DNA of 42,990 bases from Candidatus Aquidulcis sp. (GCA_020723365.1 DYJB01000005.1:1-42990); one strand, 5' to 3'. Positions 7,705-16,176 are shown, numbered from the stretch's first letter. Numbers and translations are program-made. The notes: generated by a model from the letters alone, not told the origin.

Positions 7705-8985
7705 ATGAATATCAGCGAATTGGAAGCCATGACCTTGTCCGACCTGCGCGCCCTGTCGAAGGACCTGAACGTGCAGGCAGCCAGCCGCATGAAGAAGGAA
7801 GACCTGATCGTACGCATCATGCAGGCCGAGGCGGAGCGGCAGGGGCTCGAGCTGCGCGGCGGCGTGCTCGAGATCATGAATGAGGGCATGGGCTTCCTGC
7901 GCGCCGAGCACTACCTGCCGGGCCCCAACGACATCTACGTTTCCCAGTCGCAGATCCGGCGTTTCAGCTTGCGCACGGGCGACATGGTCATCGGGCAGAT
8001 CCGGCCGCCCAAGGAGACCGAGAAGTACTACGGGCTGCTGCGTGTCGAGTCGATCAACGGCCTCGATCCGGAGGAGGCCAAGAACCGCCCCAAGTTCGAG
8101 GATCTGACGCCGATCTTCCCCCTCGAGCGCTTCGACTTGGAGACCGACCGCTTCACGCTCTCCACCCGGCTGCTGAACCTGGTGGCGCCCATCGGCAAGG
8201 GGCAGCGCGGCTTGATCGTCTCCCCCCCCAAAGCCGGCAAGACGACCGTCCTCAAGCACATTGCCAACGCCATCTCCACCAACTACCCGAAAGTGCACCT
8301 GATGGTGGCCCTGATCGGCGAGCGGCCCGAAGAAGTCACCGACATGGATCGCTCGGTGGATGCCGAGGTGATCGCCTCGACCTTCGATGAGCCGGTGTCA
8401 TCGCACGTGCGCGCCGCCGAAATGGCCATCGAGCGCGCCAAGCGCCTGGTCGAGTGCGGCCGGGATGTCGCCATCCTGCTCGACTCGATCACGCGCCTGT
8501 CCCGGGCCTACAACCTGCTGGTGACGCCCTCGGGACGAACGCTGTCCGGCGGCCTCGATCCGGCGGCGCTCTACCCGCCCAAGCGTTTCTTCGGGGCGGC
8601 CCGCAACATCGAAGAGGGTGGATCGCTGACCATCATCGCTACCTGCCTGGTCGATACGGGCTCGCGCATGGACGATGTGGTCTACGAGGAGTTCAAGGGC
8701 ACCGGCAACCTGGAGCTGCTGCTCTCGCGGCGGTTGCAGGAGCGCCGGATCTTCCCGGCCTACGACATCGAGCGCTCGTCCACCCGCCGCGAGGAACTTC
8801 TGCTCGGCCCCGACATCACTGCCCGGGTGTGGTTGATGCGGCGCATGTTCTCGCAGATGGTCACCCCGCCGCCGAACGGCGCCGGGATGGACATCACCAA
8901 TGCCACCGAAGCGATCATCAACCGCATGGCGAGGACCGAGAACAACGAGGAGTTCCTCGAGACGCTCAAGACCGAGTCGTTCTAG
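7705..8985 (+). CDS. rho: Transcription termination factor Rho
   Basis: A 426-residue hexameric RNA helicase that terminates transcription. The N-terminal Rho helix-extended-helix region (residues 3-45, LSDLRALSKDLNV) is followed by the RNA-binding cold-shock-like domain (about 50-120). The ATPase has Walker A SPPKAGKTT (173-181), GERPEEVTDM (205-214) and Walker B AILLDSITRL. Length matches compact Rho proteins without a long N-terminal insertion. It overlaps the ribosome site of the following peptidase gene, so that gene is probably co-transcribed. Confidence 0.97.
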   Translation: MNISELEAMTLSDLRALSKDLNVQAASRMKKEDLIVRIMQAEAERQGLELRGGVLEIMNEGMGFLRAEHYLPGPNDIYVSQSQIRRFSLRTGDMVIGQIRPPKETEKYYGLLRVESINGLDPEEAKNRPKFEDLTPIFPLERFDLETDRFTLSTRLLNLVAPIGKGQRGLIVSPPKAGKTTVLKHIANAISTNYPKVHLMVALIGERPEEVTDMDRSVDAEVIASTFDEPVSSHVRAAEMAIERAKRLVECGRDVAILLDSITRLSRAYNLLVTPSGRTLSGGLDPAALYPPKRFFGAARNIEEGGSLTIIATCLVDTGSRMDDVVYEEFKGTGNLELLLSRRLQERRIFPAYDIERSSTRREELLLGPDITARVWLMRRMFSQMVTPPPNGAGMDITNATEAIINRMARTENNEEFLETLKTESF

Positions 8986-8991
8986 GAGCGC

Positions 8992-10047
8992 ATGATGCTC
9001 TCCCGCCTCGGAAGTGCTCGGGTGTGGATCCCGGCGGCCCTGCTGGCCGTGGGCCTAGGCGCGGCGGGGTGGGCGACCCTGCTCAACGCCCGCCTGACAA
9101 CCGGCGCGGCGCCGGAGCCGGAGCCGCTTGTCGCTCAGACCACGCCGCTCTCCACGGCCGATCTGCCCCCCTTCGCCAGCGCCGCCAAGGGCGCCGCCAT
9201 CACACGCCGGGCGAATCCCAAGACGGAGAGCCCGCTGCGGGAACGGGTCGAAATCCTGCGCTACACGGTTCAGCGCGGCGACTCGGTCTTCGGCATCGCC
9301 AAGAAGTTCGACCTCGAGCCCGAGTCGGTCCTGTGGGGCAACTACGACACGCTCAACGACGACCCCGATATGCTGCAGCCCGGGCTCGACTTGAACATCC
9401 TCCCCGTCGACGGGGTGATCTACCAGTGGGAATCGGGCGATTCGCTCGACGCGGTGGCGGCGGCGTTCAAGGTCGATCCGCGTGAGATCATCGACTGGCC
9501 CGGGAATGCCATCGACCCGGTCCAGCCCGAGATTCGCGAGGGCGCCGTGCTGGTCGTGCCGGGGGGCAAGCGCGAGTTCCGGCAATGGCTGGTGCCGATC
9601 ATCGCCCGCGGCAACGCCGGCGTGGGCGCCGCCTTCGGCACGGGCGGCTGCTCGGGGGACTTCACCGGCGGCGCGGTCGGCTCGGGAGCGTTCATCTGGC
9701 CGAGCGCCAATCACTTCCTCTCGGGGAACGACTACTGGTCCGGACACCTGGCGATCGACATCGCCCTGAGTACAGGCGACCTGGTCTGGGCTTCGGACTC
9801 GGGTGTGGTCGTCTATTCCGGCTGGTCGGGCGGCGGCTACGGCAACATGGTCATGCTCGATCACGGGAACGGCTACCAGACGCTGTACGCGCACCTGAAT
9901 GGGACCACCGTCGCCTGCGGGCAATCCATCGGCCAGGGCTCGACCGTCGGCTATGGCGGATCGACCGGCAACTCGACGGGTGCCCACCTGCACTTCGAAG
10001 TGCGCAGCAACGGCGGCTTCATCAACCCGTGGTTCGTCTTGCCCTAG
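8992..10047 (+). CDS. LysM-M23 metallopeptidase (cell-wall endopeptidase), paralog 1
   Basis: A 351-residue envelope protein. Residues 12-31 form a membrane anchor or uncleaved signal. A LysM domain follows at about 90-137 (YTVQRGDSVFGIAKKF) and a second, weaker LysM-like repeat at about 144-190. The C-terminal M23 domain has HLAID (His252, Asp256), His301 and HLHFE (His332, His334), the full zinc and catalytic set of LytM-type peptidoglycan endopeptidases. The ATG is six bases after the rho stop; AGGAG within the rho stop region serves as ribosome site. Likely cuts or remodels peptidoglycan outside the membrane. Confidence 0.92.
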   Translation: MMLSRLGSARVWIPAALLAVGLGAAGWATLLNARLTTGAAPEPEPLVAQTTPLSTADLPPFASAAKGAAITRRANPKTESPLRERVEILRYTVQRGDSVFGIAKKFDLEPESVLWGNYDTLNDDPDMLQPGLDLNILPVDGVIYQWESGDSLDAVAAAFKVDPREIIDWPGNAIDPVQPEIREGAVLVVPGGKREFRQWLVPIIARGNAGVGAAFGTGGCSGDFTGGAVGSGAFIWPSANHFLSGNDYWSGHLAIDIALSTGDLVWASDSGVVVYSGWSGGGYGNMVMLDHGNGYQTLYAHLNGTTVACGQSIGQGSTVGYGGSTGNSTGAHLHFEVRSNGGFINPWFVLP

Positions 10048-10063
10048 TCGACATAACCCCGGC

Positions 10064-10092
10064 TTGACCGCGCCGACTGCGGCTGTTACCAT
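10064..10092 (+). promoter_or_regulatory. Promoter of second LysM-M23 gene
   Basis: TTGACC (10064-10069), 17 bases, TACCAT (10087-10092), with TGT before the -10 as an extended element. This allows the second peptidase gene to be expressed independently of rho. Confidence 0.55.
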
Positions 10093-10121
10093 CGCCGCCG
10101 GATGCAGGAGGCTGGTCCTTT

Positions 10122-11309
10122 ATGTCCGAGTTCCCTTCCGAGCCTGATGTCACCCCGGAAGCCGCACCCCGCCGGGAGCGGCGCCGTTCGGTGGCGGATG
10201 TCTGGGCGGAGCTCAACCGGCAGGGACTGCGTGACACAATCACGCGCTACGCCTCGCATGCCGCGCTGCTGCTCGTCATCGTCGTGGGCGCCTGGGCAGC
10301 GCGCAGCGGTTTGATCGCGTTGCCGGAGACGCCCTTGCTGACGCAGGGTGCCGAAGCCGTCGAACCGACCCCAACGCCCCCGCTCTCGGCGCTCGACGTG
10401 ACCGACCTGCCGGCCTTCAAACCGGCGAGCGGCGCAGGCGGCGTGGTCTTCCGGACCACCGAGCTGCACACGGTCATGCCCGATCGCCCGCGCCTGGAGA
10501 TCGTCAAGTATGCCGTGCAGGCCGGCGATACCCTCTTCGGTATCGCCGACAAGTTCAGCCTCAAGCCGGCCACCATCCTGTGGGGCAACTGGGACGCCCT
10601 GGCGGGCGACCCGCACACGCTGAGCCCCGGCCAGGAGTTGAACATCCTCCCGGTCGACGGAGCCCTCCACACGTGGAGTGAAGGGGAGAACCTCGAACGG
10701 GTGGCGACCTTCTACGGCGTGGACGTCAGCGAGATTCTCGAATGGCCTGGCAACCCGTTCGATCCGGCGGAGGATCCGGCGAACGCCAAACTCGCCGCCG
10801 GCACGACGCTTGTCATCCCGGAAGGCAAGCGCGAGACGCCCACCTGGAAGACGCCGCGCATCCCGCGTTCGAATCCGGCGTCCGCCAAGATCCTGGGCGC
10901 GGGTGCCTGCGGCCAGGTGGTCGACGGGCCGATCGGAACCGGGAGTTTCGTCTGGCCGACGGCCTCCAGGTGGATCTCGGGCTATACCTACGATCCCGGC
11001 ACCCACCCGGCCATCGACCTGGGCGGCTCGGTCGGGACCCCGATCATCGTATCGGACACCGGCGTGGTCGTCTACTCGGGGTGGAACGACTGGGGCTACG
11101 GCTACGTGGTGGTCATCGATCACGGCAACGGCTGGCAGACGCTGTACGCGCACCTGAGCTCGATCAACGTCGGCTGCGGCCAGGCGGTGTTCCAGGGTGG
11201 CGTGCTTGGCGGCATGGGCTGCACCGGCAACTGCTCCGGCCCGCATGTCCATTTCGAGATGATGAGCGACGCCTACGGCAAGGTTAACCCGGTAAGCTTC
11301 CTGCCGTAG
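10122..11309 (+). CDS. LysM-M23 metallopeptidase, paralog 2
   Basis: A 395-residue paralog of the preceding gene with the same order of parts: basic cytoplasmic N-terminus (about 1-45), one membrane segment (46-62), LysM (about 129-177, YAVQAGDTLFGIADKF), a second LysM-like unit, and a C-terminal M23 domain. Zinc and catalytic residues are HPAID (His295, Asp299), His344 and HVHFE (His375, His377). CAGGAGG at 10105-10111 is the ribosome site. The longer cytoplasmic N-terminus is the main difference from paralog 1. The pair clearly arose by tandem duplication. Confidence 0.92.
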   Translation: MSEFPSEPDVTPEAAPRRERRRSVADVWAELNRQGLRDTITRYASHAALLLVIVVGAWAARSGLIALPETPLLTQGAEAVEPTPTPPLSALDVTDLPAFKPASGAGGVVFRTTELHTVMPDRPRLEIVKYAVQAGDTLFGIADKFSLKPATILWGNWDALAGDPHTLSPGQELNILPVDGALHTWSEGENLERVATFYGVDVSEILEWPGNPFDPAEDPANAKLAAGTTLVIPEGKRETPTWKTPRIPRSNPASAKILGAGACGQVVDGPIGTGSFVWPTASRWISGYTYDPGTHPAIDLGGSVGTPIIVSDTGVVVYSGWNDWGYGYVVVIDHGNGWQTLYAHLSSINVGCGQAVFQGGVLGGMGCTGNCSGPHVHFEMMSDAYGKVNPVSFLP

Positions 11310-11337
11310 CCCAGTCGGCTGTGGACCGCTCCAAAGC

Positions 11338-11362
11338 CAGTGGCCGGGATCTCCGGCCACTG
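11338..11362 (+). terminator. Intrinsic terminator after LysM-M23 genes
   Basis: A 10-bp perfect stem (11338-11347 with 11353-11362) with loop gatct, followed by cctctttcc, 29 bases after the stop. The rest of 11310-11565 holds no gene that I can support; the next gene is on the other strand and converges on this site. Confidence 0.75.
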
Positions 11363-11565
11363 CCTCTTTCCGGTATCTCCCACCGTGCAGAGTGGGTCCG
11401 ATTGAGATCGGGCACTCGAGGTGGCGGCCCAGCCGTACGCGAATTGTGCTCGAGCCGATCCACCAAGGCTGGCAGAACCGAAGGCCGCGCACCTGTGCCT
11501 CCCACCAGCAGGGCCGGGACCGGCGGCGGGGACGGGTGACCAGGGGCGGGCCGGACGTGTGTGGG

Positions 11566-13212
11566 CTACGGCCTCACCTGCTCGGTCACGTCGGCGATGT
11601 CGGTCGGATCCCTTCGCGGGTTTAGCGTGTAGAAGACACGGTCCTCGAGCATGGGGAGGGATGTGCCGAACTGGCAGTTGAAGACGACGCGGAAGGTGTT
11701 CACCGGAGTAATGGTGGGGTAGAGCATCGATCGACAGCGCTGCGGAAGCAGGTACGCGTTCAGAATCGACGTCCTCTGAGGGACGCCGCCGCCGGGGCCG
11801 GACTGCCACACGTCGTCGCCCCACGGATAGCCGTGATCCGCCTGGAGGATGATGATCGGGGGAACGCGTGAGGTCTGCAGGATCTCAAGAATGGCGAGCT
11901 CCAACTGGCGTGTCACGAACGCAGCCTGATCCCGATAGGCGGCGAACTCCCCCGATGGGTCGCCGGAGTTGGCAAAGGTGAAGGCGCCGGCCGGATCCCT
12001 CGGCTCGCCCTGCGGGCCAAAGATGAAGGGCTTGTGCGGTGTCATGATGTGGGCGAAGGTGAACTGCGGGTGCGGATCGCTGGCAGCGAGCGGGAGGTTG
12101 GCGAAGGCGCCGCGCACGATGCTGCGCAGCTCGTCATAGGGAAGGCCTCCGAACTCCGTCGTCCATCGCCGCCAGGCGTCCTTGTTCAGGTCGCTCAGCG
12201 CCAGGATCAGTGTGGTCTGCACGAGTTGGCTTTCAAAGCGAGTGAGCAGGATCGGGCGGCGGAGAGTGCGCATGGCCGCTTCGCTGGCAACGAGGTACTC
12301 GTCCGCGTCCGTAATCTCAGTCACCCCCCACCCGGTCTGCAAGGCGACGGACTCGTAGCCTGCTTCCTCCAGGGCATTGCGAACCAGGCTGTCATTGATC
12401 GCCGGGGATACGACCCATGGATAGGAGTGTGGCGCCAGCTGGAGCCCCAGATCCTGGACATAGTGCATGTTGAGGGAAGAGGACAGGGAGTAGCCGGTCC
12501 AGTTGTGGTTGGAGTGGCTCTGGTCGGCGACGTAGAAGCCGTGCGACTCGAGGAAGTCGATGAAGCCGGAATTGTCGAAACCGAACAACTCCAGCATGTA
12601 GTCGGCGCGGGCGTAGCTATCCGGAATGATGTAGTAGATGTCGGGCGGCGGCTCGGCTTCGGGTGGGATGAGTTCGACGGTCACGGTCGGCCGGAACGAC
12701 CGGCCATGGATCGCATTGCGCACCACGATCGAAAGCATCGTCACCAAGGGGAAGAGCAGCAGCAGTCCGCCGACTGCGTTCAGGACGACCGTGGTACGAC
12801 GCACGTCCGGCCGGCGGCGCCAGAGCCAGGCGAGCAGCGCGGCGGAGGTCAAGACGACGATGGGGAGGAGATAGCGGTGGCGTCCGAGGCTGAGCCCTCC
12901 AAGCGGATAGCGCTCCAAGATGGAATAGACGTGCCCGTATGAGAAGAAGACCACGAGCAGGGCAGTGGCAGCAAGGGCTCCCCGGTGCCAATCCCCAAGG
13001 GCCCAGCCTAGCAGGCCCAGCATGAGCACGGACGCCAGGCAGGCCAAGAGCAGAGGGCGGACCGCCTCGGAGGGATCGAGTTCCTGAAGGTTGACCGATA
13101 GCAGCGCAAGGATCGGGTACAGTCCGAACGCCAGCGGATGCAGGACAAGCCAGGACGTACCCGCGCCTGCGCGGCTGCGCTTGAATCCCGTGTCCCCGGA
13201 CCGCTCGGTCAT
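11566..13212 (-). CDS. Membrane-anchored sulfatase / alkaline phosphatase superfamily protein
   Basis: A 548-residue protein. About five hydrophobic segments occupy residues 15-190. An extracytoplasmic domain of the LTA-synthase/sulfatase type follows: PDIYYIIPDSYARADYML (metal-binding Asp), SHSNHNWTGYSLSSSLNM (candidate nucleophile Thr/Ser), FAHIMTPHKPFIFG and ILQADHGYPWGDD. The start is the ATG at 13212 preceded by AGGAG; an open frame further upstream runs into the tRNA-Arg gene and is discarded. It may transfer or hydrolyse phosphoglycerol or another phosphoester of surface glycans. Exact substrate unknown. Confidence 0.8.
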   Translation of the reverse strand: MTERSGDTGFKRSRAGAGTSWLVLHPLAFGLYPILALLSVNLQELDPSEAVRPLLLACLASVLMLGLLGWALGDWHRGALAATALLVVFFSYGHVYSILERYPLGGLSLGRHRYLLPIVVLTSAALLAWLWRRRPDVRRTTVVLNAVGGLLLLFPLVTMLSIVVRNAIHGRSFRPTVTVELIPPEAEPPPDIYYIIPDSYARADYMLELFGFDNSGFIDFLESHGFYVADQSHSNHNWTGYSLSSSLNMHYVQDLGLQLAPHSYPWVVSPAINDSLVRNALEEAGYESVALQTGWGVTEITDADEYLVASEAAMRTLRRPILLTRFESQLVQTTLILALSDLNKDAWRRWTTEFGGLPYDELRSIVRGAFANLPLAASDPHPQFTFAHIMTPHKPFIFGPQGEPRDPAGAFTFANSGDPSGEFAAYRDQAAFVTRQLELAILEILQTSRVPPIIILQADHGYPWGDDVWQSGPGGGVPQRTSILNAYLLPQRCRSMLYPTITPVNTFRVVFNCQFGTSLPMLEDRVFYTLNPRRDPTDIADVTEQVRP

Positions 13213-13284
13213 CTCCACTTCTCCTATTGGCCCGTGCCCGGTTGAACGCAACCGCCCGCCTGTGATGAAGGCGGGCGGTCGAGG

Positions 13285-13359
13285 CGCCCTCGGCGCGACT
13301 TGAACGCGCGACCCTTTGCTCCGCAAGCAAATGCTCTATCCAAACTGAGCTACGAGGGC
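13285..13359 (-). tRNA. tRNA-Arg, anticodon GCG
   Basis: A 75-nt cloverleaf: acceptor GCCCTCG/CGAGGGC, D-stem GCTC/GAGC with A20 in the loop (an arginine determinant), anticodon stem TTTGC/GCAAA around loop TTGCGGA, T-stem GCGCG/CGCGC with TTCAAGT, discriminator G. No CCA is encoded. The anticodon is GCG, not the usual bacterial ACG that becomes inosine. It reads CGC and CGU, and CGC is the preferred arginine codon here. Confidence 0.93.
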
Positions 13360-13387
13360 GAGCATGCGACGCTGCGCGCGTCGCCAG

Positions 13388-13480
13388 CGGGGAGGGAGGG
13401 ATTCGAACCCTCGGTAGAGGCTTTACAACCCCTACAAGCGCTTAGCAGGCGCCCCCGTTCGGCCACTCCGGCACCTCCCC
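13388..13480 (-). tRNA. tRNA-Ser, anticodon GCT
   Basis: A 93-nt class II tRNA: acceptor GGGGAGG/CCTCCCC, anticodon loop CTGCTAA (GCT, reads AGC/AGU), a long variable arm, T-arm GAGGG/CCCTC with TTCGAAT, and discriminator G. It lies 28 bases upstream of tRNA-Arg in the direction of transcription. Confidence 0.94.
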
Positions 13481-13538
13481 ATGCAGGGACCACCTGGCCA
13501 CGCTGGGTTCTCTCGCCTCGCTCCTCCCGTCCAGCGAC

Positions 13539-13629
<91 letters not shown>

Positions 13630-13685
13630 GGGCGCGAGGGCTCCCCGACCTTCGCGTCGCATTCTACCATGTGCTCCGGGGGGTG

Positions 13686-14429
13686 TCAAAGTTGGCGCCC
13701 CGAGGCTCCCTCCAAACCGCCGTCGGGGGACCACACGGCATACAGCCCGAGGCGCCCGCCCTGTCCGTCGGACTCGAAGCGTTCGATCCAGCGGAACCCC
13801 GTTTGCCGCGCCAGGGCCTCGAGCTCGCCGGATTCGAAGGCGTGAAGGTAGCGCAGGCCGCGGCCGCCGTGACGCCAGTCGATGAGGTAGTCGCCGGCGT
13901 CCACCTGGGACGGATCGAGCCCCACCGACGCCCAGGGCACGATGCGCCGGGTCAGACGCTCGCTGTGCAGGAACTGCCACACGGAGAAGGCGAAGAAGCC
14001 TTGCGGCGCCAGGACGGAGCGCACGCCGGCCAGGAAGCCGCGGCGTGCTGGTCCCGGCAGGTGGTGCAGAACGGCGAAGGCCAGCGCCCAGTCGCAGGGC
14101 GGCCGGACGGAGGCGGTCCATGCTGGATCGGCCAGGTCGGCCGAGGCGAACTTGGCCTGCGGCAGCCCGGCCGTCCGCGCCTGCTCGAGCAGCGGGGCGC
14201 ACTCGTCCAGCCCCAGGTAGTCGCCCCGATGACCGCGCCGATGCAGGGCCCGGGCGACCTCGCCCGACCCGCAGCCCAGGTCGACGACGGAGGCCTGGCG
14301 CGGGAGGCGTTCGAGCATCGCCGCCGCGCCCGGCTGAAGGCGCCGCCGGGTGGCGGCGAAGGGGGCGGCGAAGGACTGATAGAATTCGCGGTTGATGCGC
14401 CGCAGGCGATCGGCAACGTCCGGCTGCAT
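13686..14429 (-). CDS. Trm9/ALKBH8-like SAM-dependent methyltransferase
   Basis: A 247-residue class I methyltransferase. The N-terminus NREFYQSFAAPFAATRRR ... P resembles the Trm9 pattern YxxxAxxFxxTRxxxxP. SAM motif I is VVDLGCGSGEVARAL (about 48-62), followed by GLDECAPLLEQAR and the Trm9-like AFAVLHHLPGPARR. Near the C-terminus RYLHAFESGELEALARQTG parallels the Trm9/ALKBH8 segment RYYHxFxxGELExL. Trm9 methylates cm5U34 to mcm5U34 in eukaryotic tRNA after Elongator acts. Here the gene is divergent from elp3, 18 bases away, and precedes three tRNA genes. Seen: the motifs and the neighbourhood. Inferred: tRNA wobble methylation. A generic small-molecule methyltransferase remains possible. 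Confidence 0.78.
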   Translation of the reverse strand: MQPDVADRLRRINREFYQSFAAPFAATRRRLQPGAAAMLERLPRQASVVDLGCGSGEVARALHRRGHRGDYLGLDECAPLLEQARTAGLPQAKFASADLADPAWTASVRPPCDWALAFAVLHHLPGPARRGFLAGVRSVLAPQGFFAFSVWQFLHSERLTRRIVPWASVGLDPSQVDAGDYLIDWRHGGRGLRYLHAFESGELEALARQTGFRWIERFESDGQGGRLGLYAVWSPDGGLEGASGRQL

Positions 14430-14435
14430 GGCCGA

Positions 14436-14443
14436 AGTATACG
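14436..14443. promoter_or_regulatory. Shared -10 region between the methyltransferase and elp3
   Basis: The only 18 bases between the two start codons (14430-14447) centre on the palindrome GTATAC. Read on minus it gives TATACT with the start site at about the ATG at 14429; read on plus it gives TATACG with the start site at about the ATG at 14448. No Shine-Dalgarno is possible on either side, so both mRNAs would be leaderless. Confidence 0.45.
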
Positions 14444-14447
14444 ACCC

Positions 14448-16097
14448 ATGGATGGCGACCTGAACTGGCTGGAGGCGCGCCGCACCTCGCCCGAGATGCT
14501 CGCTCGCGCGCGCCAGATCCTGGAGGCGGTACGCGACGGGGCGGAGGTCACTGCTGCCGTGCGCGGGCACCCGCTGGCGGATGGACGGCTGCTGGGTAAA
14601 CACGTGCTCGTGCGTGCCTATCTGCAGCTGACCGGCGAGGGAGACTGGCCCGCCGATCCGGAGCTGCTGCGGCGCATCCGCATGAAGCCGGTGCGCACGC
14701 TCTCGGGCGTGACGACCGTCACCGTGCTGACCGAGCCGGCCGGCTGCCCGGGCGATTGCCTCTTCTGCCCGACCGTCGAGCACATGCCGAAGTCCTATCT
14801 TCCGGACGAACCCGGGGCGCGGCGGGCCGTGCAGAACGGCTTCGATCCCTACGCCCAAACCGCCTCGCGCCTGGAAGCCCTGCGGGCCATCGGCCATCCG
14901 ACCGACAAGGTCGAACTGCTGATCCTGGGCGGGACGTGGAGCGCCTACCCGTCGCCCTACCAGGAGTGGTTCGTACGGCGCTGCCTGGAGGCGCTCAACG
15001 GCTCCGAGGCCCACTCCCTGGCGGAGGCGCAGCAGGCGAATGCCGGGGCATGGCATCGTAACGTCGGTCTGGTGGTCGAGACTCGCCCGGACTGGGTCAC
15101 GCCGGAAGAAGTGCGCCGCTTGCGCTGTCTGGGTGTGACCAAGGTGCAAATCGGCGTGCAGAGCCTCGACGATCGCATCCTGGCGCTCAACCGCCGCGGG
15201 CACACGGTGGCCGAGACGCGCGCGGCGATGCGCCTGCTCAGGGCGGCCGGATTCAAGATCGTCGCCCACTGGATGCCGAACCTGCTCGGGGCCACGCTCG
15301 ACTCGGATCGCCAGGACTTCGCCCGACTGTGGGACGACGCCGACCTGCGTCCGGACGAGATCAAGATCTATCCGTGCCAACTGCTGCCGGGTACCGGTTT
15401 GGAGCAGGCCTGGAGGCGCGGCGAGTACCAGCCCTACACGACCGCCGAGCTGGTGGCGCTGCTCGCCGACGTCAAGCCCGGCATCCCGCGCTACTGCCGG
15501 GTCAACCGTGTCGTGCGCGACATCCCGTCGCAGCACGTGCTCGAGGGGAACCGGCGCACCAGCCTGAGGCTGGACGTCCAGGCGGAGCTCCGCCGGCGCG
15601 GGCAGGCTTGCGCCTGCATCCGCTGCCGGGAGGTGCGCGCTCGGCTCGTGGCGCCAGGCGAGCTGGCACTCGGCGATCTGGTCTACGAAGCCGGTGGTGC
15701 GCTGGAGCACTTCCTGTCCTACTCGGACGCTGATGATGGGCTGGCCGGCTACCTGCGGCTATCGCTGCCGGGCGCAGGTTCCCCGGACACCGGGCTTGAC
15801 GATCTGCAAGGCGCGGCGCTGGTGCGCGAGGTACACGTCTACGGCGAATCGCTGGTCCTTGGCGCGGAGTCCAACGGGGCGGCGCAGCATGCCGGGTTGG
15901 GGCGCAGGCTGATGGCCGAGGCGGAGGCCCGCGCCGCGGCGCAGGGGTTCAGCCAGGTAGCCGTGATCGCCGCGCTCGGGACGCGCCGCTACTATGAGCG
16001 CCTCGGCTACCAGCTCGGGGGAACCTACATGGTCAAGGACCTTCCCGATGGCTCGCCGCGTGAAGAGGGCCTCAGCCCGGAGAGTGGACCGGTATGA
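14448..16097 (+). CDS. elp3: Elp3 family tRNA wobble-uridine carboxymethyltransferase (radical SAM + acetyltransferase)
   Basis: A 549-residue bacterial Elp3. An N-terminal tRNA-binding region (about 1-80) precedes the radical SAM domain with cluster cysteines 100, 104 and 107 (CPGDCLFC). It continues with FDPYAQTASRLEALRAIGH, VELLILGGTWSAYP and GVTKVQIGVQSLDD, all conserved in Elp3. The C-terminal GNAT domain shows LVREVHVYGESL, QHAGLGRRLMAEAE and RRYYERLGYQLGGTYMVK. Elp3 uses acetyl-CoA and SAM radical chemistry to form cm5U34. The frame is open upstream to 13671, but the conserved part starts at ATG 14448. Dehalococcoides Elp3 is the studied bacterial example. Confidence 0.93.
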   Translation: MDGDLNWLEARRTSPEMLARARQILEAVRDGAEVTAAVRGHPLADGRLLGKHVLVRAYLQLTGEGDWPADPELLRRIRMKPVRTLSGVTTVTVLTEPAGCPGDCLFCPTVEHMPKSYLPDEPGARRAVQNGFDPYAQTASRLEALRAIGHPTDKVELLILGGTWSAYPSPYQEWFVRRCLEALNGSEAHSLAEAQQANAGAWHRNVGLVVETRPDWVTPEEVRRLRCLGVTKVQIGVQSLDDRILALNRRGHTVAETRAAMRLLRAAGFKIVAHWMPNLLGATLDSDRQDFARLWDDADLRPDEIKIYPCQLLPGTGLEQAWRRGEYQPYTTAELVALLADVKPGIPRYCRVNRVVRDIPSQHVLEGNRRTSLRLDVQAELRRRGQACACIRCREVRARLVAPGELALGDLVYEAGGALEHFLSYSDADDGLAGYLRLSLPGAGSPDTGLDDLQGAALVREVHVYGESLVLGAESNGAAQHAGLGRRLMAEAEARAAAQGFSQVAVIAALGTRRYYERLGYQLGGTYMVKDLPDGSPREEGLSPESGPV

Positions 16098-16105
16098 GCG
16101 GCCAG

Positions 16106-16133
16106 TTCGAATTCGGCCAATGAGTGCTATAAT
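16106..16133 (+). promoter_or_regulatory. Extended -10 promoter of the 5'-nucleotidase gene
   Basis: A perfect TATAAT (16128-16133) preceded by TGC, with TTCGAA (16106-16111) 16 bases upstream as a weak -35. It lies just after the elp3 stop; the transcript would start near 16140. Confidence 0.7.
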
Positions 16134-16176
16134 AGTCATGATTGAGTAGTCCATTCCTGCCTCCTCGGGGACCTGC

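Noticed and set aside
12034..12942. Plus-strand frame of about 300 codons opposite the sulfatase-like gene
   Set aside because: Antisense to a gene with sulfatase motifs and a good ribosome site; no homologous pattern of its own.
13213..13326. N-terminal extension of the sulfatase-like frame
   Set aside because: It enters the tRNA-Arg gene; the ATG at 13212 has a good AGGAG before it.
13671..14447. N-terminal extension of the elp3 frame
   Set aside because: The added part runs antisense through the methyltransferase, and Elp3 homology begins at the ATG at 14448.
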